Positions 30,936-41,400 of a stretch of 62,584 bases of DNA are shown here, in pieces. The position numbers and the translations under genes were made by a program. Source of the DNA: a virus. The stretch is from positions 1 to 62,584 of the IMG/VR virus record IMGVR_UViG_3300013119_000806. One strand, given 5' to 3'. Position 1 is the first letter of the stretch. Each line of letters opens with the position of its first letter. The notes below the pieces were generated by a model, which made no database searches, had not been told where the DNA came from, and worked only from the letters and a program-made list of their open reading frames with translations.

Positions 30936-32407
30936 TGGCAATTAAACGATTTACGGCGTCAGCCGACACGACGATCACCAATGCTTATGAAGCAAACCTC
31001 TCGACGAGGGGCACGGGAGCCAACATGGGCGCTTCCGACATATTGGAAGCGTTCGTCATCCATGGACAAGCAAAATCAGAGGTCAGTTCAGCAAATGCGG
31101 AACAAGCTCGTGTACTAATCAAGTTCCCAACGACAACTATAAGCACTGCAAGAACGAATAATGAAATACCCACCTCTGGGAATGTCAAGTTTTTTCTTCG
31201 CCTCTTCAATGCGCCTCATGGCAATACTCTCCCAGAAGATTTCACCTTGGAGGTTAACAGGATCACTTCCGACTGGGATGAGGGTCGAGGGCTAGATATG
31301 GACGAATATACAGACCTCGGGCAGGCTAATTGGACCGAGCGCAAACCATCAACAGATTGGACCTCTGACGGAGGAGACTTTTCGACACCTACCTTCACAG
31401 TGAGTTTCCCCAAGGGAACAGAGGATGTTGAGATCGAGATAACCTCACTTGTCGAGGACTGGTTGGACGCCACCTATGACAATTACGGGCTAATAATAAA
31501 AAACATAACAGCAGACATCGACGGGGATAGTGGTTCTCTTTATACTAAGAAGTTTTTTGGCAAAGGGACAGAGTTCTTTTTCAAAAAACCTACGATAGAA
31601 GCTAGGTGGAATTCTGCCAGAAAGGATAACCGATCGAATTTCGCTCTGAGTAGTTCTTTGGCACCAGCGGCAGACAACCTCAACACTATTTATCTCTATA
31701 ATCGTGTCCGAGGGGAACTAACAGATATTCCGGGACTAACAAACAACACACTTGATGTGACAGTGTTCTCATCTTCTGTTGACGGTGTTCCTGTTGGGGA
31801 CCCTGTGTCATTAGTTCGACAGGATGGAGTTGTAGTTACGAAGGTCGTAGCCAGTCGGGTGACAGAACTAGGTTCAAACCTTACTGGGGTATATTCTGCC
31901 ACCTTCGCCACGACGAACACAACGACCCCTCTGGCTGATGTGTGGAGCACGGGCAGCGCAGGGACGCTGGTGAATTTCCACACAGGCTCAGTAGATACCA
32001 GCGCACAGTCGGCAACCACAGTCGATTCTGTTGTCTCGTATGTTTCAGAGATATCAAACCTGAAATCATCCTATACGACGAGCGAGAATCCTCGCTTTCG
32101 TTTGTTCATTCGTAGTGCTGATTGGTCACCGACGATCTATACGGTCGCCAACGCCACCAGCGAAACCTCTATACTAGAGGCTGCCTATTATGAAGTATTC
32201 CGAATAACCGATGATACGCTCGTTGTTCCGTTCGGGACAGGATCCAGCGATGAGACAAAGATGTCTTACGACACGGACGGGAATTACTTTGACTTCGACA
32301 TGTCTATTTTAGAGAGCGGCTATGCCTATGGAATCCGTCTTGCCTACTACTTACAAGGACAATACAAGAAACAGTCAGAAGTATTCAAGTTTAGGGTCCA
32401 GGACTAA
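30935..32407 (+). CDS. Virion protein with DNRLRE-like domain, 490 aa
   Basis: The N-terminal 230 residues resemble DNRLRE/CBM-like domains: SADTTITNAYEANLSTRGTG, ARVLIKFPTT, FTLEVNRITSDWDEGRGLDM and VEIEITSLVEDWLD, which form a beta sandwich binding carbohydrates or matrix. The second half is beta-rich without a recognised motif. TAATG coupling links it to gp6. A baseplate-attached adhesin or decoration role is inferred. Three methionine-free stretches suggest strong beta content. Confidence 0.6.
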   Translation: MAIKRFTASADTTITNAYEANLSTRGTGANMGASDILEAFVIHGQAKSEVSSANAEQARVLIKFPTTTISTARTNNEIPTSGNVKFFLRLFNAPHGNTLPEDFTLEVNRITSDWDEGRGLDMDEYTDLGQANWTERKPSTDWTSDGGDFSTPTFTVSFPKGTEDVEIEITSLVEDWLDATYDNYGLIIKNITADIDGDSGSLYTKKFFGKGTEFFFKKPTIEARWNSARKDNRSNFALSSSLAPAADNLNTIYLYNRVRGELTDIPGLTNNTLDVTVFSSSVDGVPVGDPVSLVRQDGVVVTKVVASRVTELGSNLTGVYSATFATTNTTTPLADVWSTGSAGTLVNFHTGSVDTSAQSATTVDSVVSYVSEISNLKSSYTTSENPRFRLFIRSADWSPTIYTVANATSETSILEAAYYEVFRITDDTLVVPFGTGSSDETKMSYDTDGNYFDFDMSILESGYAYGIRLAYYLQGQYKKQSEVFKFRVQD

Positions 32408-35400
32408 ATGAGTATAAAAAAGCTATTCGATGCCAGGCAAAATAAGAAGACAGGCAAACTCCTCACGAAAACAACAGCGAAAGCCGTTGGTGATGAGATA
32501 GAATCCTTTGAACAGGTTAAGTCGGCACTAAAAGAAAGAAACGAGTTTGTCCCTGGGCTGGATTATTCAGATCCAGCTAATTTTGTCAAGTTCGGTTCAG
32601 CAGAGCGATACTATGTGGATGCCATGAAATATGTCATCGATTTCTACCCCTATGACGGCACATCGAAAGAGAAGATAGACTTTCGCCTCTCGTTGAATCC
32701 ACTCGAAAAGTACATATTTGATAAAAAACACCCATCATCCACAGGGTATGTGACGCTTGGATCACAAAATGGGACACCAGTACAATATCTTACAACAGAG
32801 TACTACAAGCAAGAAGATTCAGTAGATAGTTTTATTCACATACAGGGCGGACCTAACGCCAGCATCACAACACGCCCAGACGGCGACCCAGACTATCGAG
32901 ACGCAACAGCAAACGTCTTTTATGACGGAAGTGACTATTCTCGCAGAGCAAACAATCTTGAATTCGGCGGTCCCAACGGAGCGACCATCGAGTTTTTCCT
33001 CAAGAAAGATGGAATCGCCGCAACAACCAGGGAAGTAATATACGATGCTTATAATGGACTAGCCAGTAATGTTGCTGGCTATGGGCGATTCACCATTGAG
33101 ATGGACGCTGACGATTTCTACATAACATATCGCCACACCACTGACGGGGTTGTGTTTACGGGTTTCGAAAGGCAAGAATTACCTGCTGCTGCCGCCGTCC
33201 TTTCGCCTTTGGTCACAGATAATAACTGGCATCATTATGCGTTTGTAATAAGCGAAAGCGGCGCAGACACGCTCATTACCCTGTATCGCAACGGGGTCCT
33301 CACCTTAACCGAAACTATCGCCACCCAGCAGATTCCACTGGTCACGGGAGCCCTCGAAGCCCGCATAGGTGCATTTGTAACTACGACCCAAGTTGGCGGA
33401 GACACCGTTCCTGCTGGCTATGGCGTCCTTGTAGCTTCAATTGATGAGTTTCGGGTCTGGAAAGACGCCCGCACATCAGAAGAGATCGGTCGAAATTGGT
33501 TCACCAACCTAAACGGCGGCACAAATACAAAAACTTCAAATGTTGGCGAAGCCATCGCTGATGTAAATCTCGGGGTTTATTATAAATTCAATGAAGGTAT
33601 TACGGGCGACGACTCATTAGATGCATTGGTGATGGACTACTCGGGAAGAATATCGAACGGAGTGTGGTCTGGGTATGTCTCTGGTGATCGATCCACAGGT
33701 TCAGCTATTGTTGATTCGGGCGCATCAACAAGGGAGGCGGGGGATCCGATAGTTCGCTCGTCTCACCCTTCGTACATATCAGCAAAAGATGAGCTTGAGT
33801 CGCAAGGTCGTCACTATGACTATTCGAACAATTCCAGCCTATATCATTCCATGCCATCTTGGATCATAGAGGAAGACGAGACTAACGACGGGGATCTACA
33901 AAAACTAACACAGATTATGTCGAGTTATTTTGACACTTTATACGCACAGATTACAACTCTGTCTCGGGTCAAGGATACGACATATACGACTGGCGACAAT
34001 AAGCCCTTCCCTCACACCGAACGACTTTTGCAGTCGATGGGCTTTGAGACTCCCGAGATATTTTCAAATGCAAATCTGATTTCACAATTCTTGCAGAAGG
34101 ACGACAAGCGATTAATAGAAGAGAAGTTACACAACATAAAAAACGAGATATACAAGAATATCTACAACAACCTCAATTATGTGTATAAGTCGAAGGGCAC
34201 TTCCAAGGCATTCAGGAACCTCATTCGATGCTATGGCGTCGGCGACGAGATATTCAAGATAAATGCCTATGTCGACAACCAGTCCTACAAACTGGAGGAC
34301 ACCTACGCCCCGACGACCTCAAAGAGTAAATACATTGACATGTCGGGTATGTCGAGAAGCGACGATCGAAATGCTTTCGTGACCCAGTATTTCCAAGGAG
34401 TTGCGGGAGATACTCATGGACTGATAATTGGAGACAGCACGCTCGACAGTTTTGAATTCACTTTGGTCGGAGACTTGTTTTTCCCGGAGTTTCCAAGTCC
34501 TGGCGATGTAAACTATGTATCATACTCGAACGAGACCTCCTCTATGTTCGGCTTTCACACTCCCTTAGACACGGCGACGAACTCAACAACATTGACTTGG
34601 GCTGCCGCCGAAAGCGATTTTGGTCTACAAGTTGTCACAGAGAGAAAACTATCGGAGCACCCAGAGATATCAGAGCCTCTTGCATCATCAAGGGATGCCA
34701 GGTTTGTTGTAAAGAACAGGGCGGGCGAGGTGTTGTTGACTACGGATATTCTCAAGAATATCTACAAGAACAAACGATGGGTAGTTTCACTATCATTGAG
34801 ACCTGCTCGCTATCCGTTTGCCGAATCACTTACAGGAACAGCAGGTCAGGAATATACCCTTACCTTAGTCGGGGTGAACTCTTTGTTGGGTGAGGAACAA
34901 GACTCATTTGAGGTGACACTGACTAGCGCTGCTGGAACATCATTTACAATCGCTGATGCCGAGAATATCCTGAGATCCTACAAGCGAATCTACGCTGGGG
35001 CGGATGTGACTGATTACTCCACTCTCGGCGGCGTCATCAACCCTACCGACATTCGCCTCGGCGGATTGCGCTATTGGAACTCCTACCTCCCTAAGAGCAC
35101 TATCACTCTCCATTCTCGGGGAACAGAAATATATGGTAGTGAGCACCCAGCCGAGAACGCCTACCTGTATCAGACAAACTCCCCGGCGGCATATGTACCA
35201 AACGTAAAAACGCTGGCTCTAAACTGGGATTTCACGCAAAACAATAACGCCGCCGCTGATGGTACCTTCTCGGTGAGTGATTTCTCCTCCGGATCGATGC
35301 CGACAGGATACGAGGGAAGCAACCAGGGCACTATATTCAGCAACCTAAATCTTCGACACCACACAGGTAAGGGTTTCGGATTCGCTTCGGGTGCCTCGGT

Positions 35401-38400
35401 GGCAAAGAAGGAGTATGTATACTCTGGGCAACAGAGGCTACCAGAGCAAGTATATCCAGAGGACATGATTAAGGTCCTTGATGCCGACGACGAGATATTC
35501 ACCCCTCACACACGACCCACCAAGTTCTTCTTTGCTGTTGAGAAGAGTATGTATGACTCTATATCGCAGAAGATGTTGGAGTTGTTTGCCTCCATAAAGG
35601 AGTTCAACAACCTCATTGGCGACCCAATACACAAGTATCGCCAAGACTACAAGTCTATGGAGAAGATGCGGGACATTTTCTACGCCAACGTTGGCAACGA
35701 TCCTGATCTCGATAAATACCTTGACTACTACAAGTGGCTAGATTCTTCTATGGGCGGAATGATCGAGCAACTCTTCCCCGCCTCAGCGCGGGTTGCCGAT
35801 GATATTCGTGTTGTCGTTGAGTCACACATTTTAGAAAGAAGTAAATATCACCACAAGTTCCCAACCTTGGAACCTCGCCCTCATGATCCTGAGACTAGCT
35901 TCCGAGGGGTCGGTTGCGGAAACAAGTATTCTTGGAAATTCAACCATGCCCCACTAGACACGAGTGTTGTCCCTGTCACAGAGGGGACAGACCAGTCTGT
36001 CAATTGTGGCTGGTGGAACTCTCGTTGGGAGCGAACTCACGCCAACCCTGCGGTACAGACTGCCATCCGCACCCTTGACGACAGAATCAGCAACCTTCCA
36101 TATCCCTACCGCAACAAAGGCGAGACAATTCCATTTGAGGCAACAGCCCCTGTGTGTTTGACGGCGGGCATAGAGAATAGTTATGCTGGCGGAGTCAATC
36201 AGGAGAGAAACAAGGTTCGAAATGTGACCGACATAGTCATCGACAACATAGAGCAACCAGTTCCTTTGTGTGGGGACGAGCCCACCCCAAACAAGCAACG
36301 AGTCGTGACTTTTCGCTCTACGAAAGACGGCAAGTCCTATGCTGGCGACCTCCTTTCCCCGTTCAGTCTATATTCATCAAGTGTGGATACGGGCTACCGA
36401 GCATATCTCGAAACCCAAGGTTTCTCCGACATCGATTTCACCAACATCCACGAGGATTCCTATCACAATACTCGCTATGAGGTCCCGATGCAGGGACCAT
36501 TCACAAGTCAACATGTTGGCGGACTACTCTATCGCAACACGGTGGCACTAGACCCAACCACAACGGGACGCCGAGAGGCACATGTCGGGACATTTGCCGC
36601 TGGCACAGCATCCTTTGTCTCAATCACCACACAAGAGGGGGCATCCTCACCTGCCAAGGGGCAATATTATCGCGACAATGTATCCAAATCCCCGGCAAAC
36701 ATAAAAAACATTAGAACAACAAGTACCAACAGGATACTTGGCAACTTCACCAAGAACTACGAAGTGGTACAAACGCAGGACAGGAGCATCAACAACCTTG
36801 ACCTCCGCCTAAACACATCAAACTACGATGTCACGGGGTCTCTCTCGACAGTCATCGGCGGACTAGTAGATTACGAGATCCCTCAGCGCAAGGCGAACTT
36901 CGTAGCCAACGACACGGTGATCGTGGAGCGATTCGCAGCCCCTGGCGGACCATCGGTCAACACACCACACCACCTCGACCTGACATCACTCCAATTCTCG
37001 CCAAACAACGCACTCCCATTCAGGAACTTGATTGTCCGCACTCCATTGCGCGATGCTCTAACCAAGGCTCATTCGTGGGGCGGCTTCATCGACGGTGTGT
37101 ATCCAGAAGTAATTGATGACCCAGGAACGGCAGTCACTTTGCCAGACCTCAACGAGGCAGGTTATAGCACAAATATCACCTCAATTCACAAGACCCCACA
37201 GAACGGGCTACAAAGGATCAAGAAAAGCGGAGCATCGTTCGTTACTGCCTCTGTAAATGACAATGCTTTCATAAATCACGCAGTCCCGCAGGGTGATCGC
37301 TATCACTGGTTTATGTCATTGAGCGGTAGTGATGTCGCTCACGTCGAATACGACCTTCTCACCCCAGGCACTTATGTCGCGGGTTATGGAGCGAATAGAA
37401 CACTTCATGATGAGTTCATCAACAATAACTCAACATACCCCAGCCGTGAGAATCGCCATGGCATAGCGCTTCCCGTTTCTGAGCCTGTTGGGGCTGGACT
37501 CGTCGGAGCCCTCTCTGTTATCGGCACAGATTACCGCTCTGCCGACGCTCAGGACGGGGCTTATACAAAAACCTCAATAGGTAACCCCACAGAGTTCAAA
37601 TACAAGTGGGCTGCCGACTACCACGACCGAGTCGGCGTTTGGTCCCCGGTGTCCCAACTCCGTGTTAGTGAGACGCCCCTTGGTCGCATCCCTCGTCAAA
37701 CCAACGAGATCACGGCATATAAAGCATCACTCAACGCCGATGGAACCGAAACTATAACCACCGAGGTATATCGTGAGCCAGTAGTCATTTCCAGGCACAG
37801 ACCAATGAAGCACCTTGTGGTTGCTTATCTCGGCACCGCTGGTCGTGATGCCGCCAACAGGTTCGGCGATGTCGCTTTGGAATATTCCTATGGAAACATC
37901 AAGCAGGGTTTCGCTTATGATGAGGCAAACAACGACTTCAATTTCAACCCAAACTCCGACCCTCGCCCATTCGATGTAATCTCACGAGTATCAAGAGAGT
38001 TCAACGAAGGCAACGAGTCTGCTTATCGAGTAGCCGGCATAAAAGAAATAAAAGAGTTTACATATGAAGAGGTGATATATCCGAAGAGCGAATACGCATA
38101 CCTACCAGAGACCCGAACTCGAATAAGTGGGTCCTCGGCTGTAGCCTATTGGAGAGACAATGGGTTTGAGATGACCGAGGCGGTTTATGAGACGAAACGG
38201 ACAGAGTTGAGTGCGAGGTTTATTGATGAAGCATCGTGGTCAGTATCTGGAAACCTCGCTCATTTTGTCAATGAGGTATCACAATCCGTCACTAATCCAG
38301 AATATACTCGTTTGGTTGAGGGAAAGGCGACAAGCCAAGGAACTGTTATTCCCAAGAAGAACCAGGTGGCGAGGTGGGCCCTCGCAGCCGAGGTAACAGG

Positions 38401-41400
38401 TGACGGCTCATTGTCCAGGTGGCCACTAGACTCTTATCAGTATTCGAGGTACGCTCGAAGATCACCGTGGGACGGAACAAGTACAGGATCATCATCATCG
38501 GACTTCAGTCCCTCTAATGTGTTGCTGCAAGTCGCTGCCGGATATATGCCAGCCGGCGAACTTATGTCCCTGCCTCCCGGATATTATACACCCACCCACA
38601 CTGAGAATCCGATTTCTAACGCTGACTTATATGAAGGCTCCGAGAAGCCATCGAATAATTACGCCATGGCAAAGTATCTCCACTCCACTGTCGTTGTTCC
38701 TGCTCCGTCATCACCCACGAATTATTACACTGTGGGTTCGCTCAATCTGTTAAATCATGTGGGCGATTCTCAAACACGTCCGACTTGGACAGCAGGCGAA
38801 CGCCGCCGCAAGATAGCGGGGTCGTCGAGGGGGGAGTTGATTGCGCAGAGAATGCCATTTTATGACACATATGAGGATTTCGTCAACGAGGTTAGGGTTG
38901 GTGGGCAATCTTATTCTGTCATCCCTGAATATAGGGCTAGCGAGAGCGTGCCCCACATGATAGCGAGCGACTCTGACTCGCTCATTACTAACACGTTGGC
39001 GCTCCACGGAGCGAAGACCGGCAAGGCTGATTCGAGTGAACTTGGGACCGCTGGTGATCGCACGGATCCGTCCTTTTTGGAGAGGTACGCTACGACCAAT
39101 CATTTTGAATCGTTAGAGTTGGTATTGGGTGATGCTACCTCTGGGTCCCCTACTGATTTCATGCTTTCAGTGGATACGACCCAGAAGCTACTACCTTATG
39201 ACGATTTCTATCCGGTAATGCGCACTTTGACCTTGGCTTCTCTCTTTTCGGGTTCATTCGGACCAACGGCGAGGTATTCTGGAGCACAAACAAATAACTA
39301 TTGGTTTGAGATGCCAGATCCCACCTATGAACGAACAGAGGTCGCAGAAGGAGACAAGTTGGCGTGGCAAATGACTCTGGCTCCTTATTTCGCTCCGGGA
39401 ATTCTTTTTAACTCGATCAAGGCAGGGATCGCAGTCGATTATCCCGTGAGAACGAACTTGATGCACGTCGACCATGATAACCAGTTTGACACATACCAGA
39501 AACACAACTACACTAAAGAGGGAGCAAGCGACTTTAATGATTATTATGTTAAAAGCGCACCTCTTCATGGGGTCCTTTCGGGGAGTATTTCGACAACGGG
39601 ACCCCTGCCTTTATATGATACCTCAACGGCAGATGCTGCTAGACTTTACTGGTCTGAGCGGCTTGCATTCGAGAAGATATTGGAACCACTAGAAGAAGAT
39701 GGCTATTCGCCATCTATTAAGTGCTCCAGCATTCACAGGATGACGAAGTATGATATGACTAGTTCTTTGGGTGAGGGCGTGCAAGATGCATATACAGAAT
39801 ACAAGATGGCGATAGGGAACTTTCTCGGAGGCACACCTGAGTTCTTTCTAGAGTCTTCAAGACTCTCGTCAATCAGGAGTAGCGTTGTGGATCCCGACAA
39901 GATAGCAGTGAGAAAGGGTGTTACCTATGCTATGGAGATAGTGTTGCGTCGCACGGATGAGTTTAATCAATATAGTAATCCTTATGCTTTTGGGCAACCG
40001 ACTTCGACAGGTTCTGCGGCATGGGAGGATTTAACTACTGACGGTGCTTTGCCACCCCAGATGAATTGGCCACTTCATCGTGCAGAGATTGCCCCCTTTA
40101 CTCCTCCATACTATTATGGTGATTCGATAGCGAGAATCACGTATACGCCAAAAGACAGCCTGTTTACGAGAGACCAAAACCCTGGTTTGACATCATTAAG
40201 TGAGATATTATCAGACATACAAGCAGTGGATATCACGGGTAGTGGCGTAACCTATCATAATTCTGGCGATGCCTATTATGACGTTGATCCAGAGGAGGCC
40301 GTCGCCCCGGCATATGGTTGGAATCGAGCCTGGATAAACAAGATGAACATCACTGCGAGCCTGATAATAGACAATGACTATTCATCAGTGATGGGGACCT
40401 CGACACCGGAGTTGAACCAATGGGTAATAATGCCAAAATGGGAGTGTCCCATCCTCGATTTCCCAAGAGAGTTTAAAGATGGCGTAGCGTCCCACCCTGG
40501 CAAATACGATTTCTCATCATCTATCGACGATGGTTACTATGGCACTGGCGACGCCCCCGAAAAGACATATGGAATGTGGCATCAATATGGTGTCGAACCA
40601 GCTTCGAACCAGGGAGTTCAGATGGTTGTTCGTCCTGTGCCATCAGATCCTGCTGAGCGAACAGAAACATATTTATCTACCTCGCAGGGCGGCAAGCATA
40701 TCAAGTATGAGATGGAGTTCTCCAATACATCGGAGGCATCGGCGTTAGTCGCATCTGACTGGGTCTCTGACAGGTTCAGTCGGCGATATGTCACTTTTGC
40801 CGAGACAGATGGCACTGATACATCTAGTCCAAACTCCAATATAACGAACAGTTACTATGTTTGGTACCAAGATACATCAGCGGGCTTAGGAGAGGATCCG
40901 TTGAGTTGGGATGTCGTCGGCACATCCACATCCGGATTTGACGTGTTCACAACATCAGATACTACTGGCATAGCACAATATGACTATGTATATCTAACTA
41001 ATGCGTTTGGGGCTGGGTCCCACATAGCTAGAGTCACAGCTGTTGTTACGAATACAAGTGTCACGGTTGATCTCAATTTCCAGATTAGTTTTACCGACGA
41101 CACGCTACGCATCATTAAGAGCGATGCATACCAGCCTGACGGCGCATCAAATCCTGTGCCATATTCATCCATTGGGATCGGAGTTGATCTTAGTGACCAC
41201 GAAACCAATGGCGAGGCTATCGTTGCTACTCATAAAGCGATAGGGGCAAAATTTGATGTTTTGGGTACTACTGATTTATCCTTGGTATCTGATTTGGGAT
41301 CTATTCCAAAGAAGATAGTAATTAATGGCTCTGCGCCTACACCAACTGACATTCTGGCACACGGCAGTACTGCTTCAATGCGCATCGGCGCTGGGGTCGG

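Noticed and set aside
31686-31692. CTATTTA inside the 30935 gene (also at 21262 and about 47257)
   Set aside because: These copies lie well inside genes with no start codon close downstream. They are treated as the background level of the motif.
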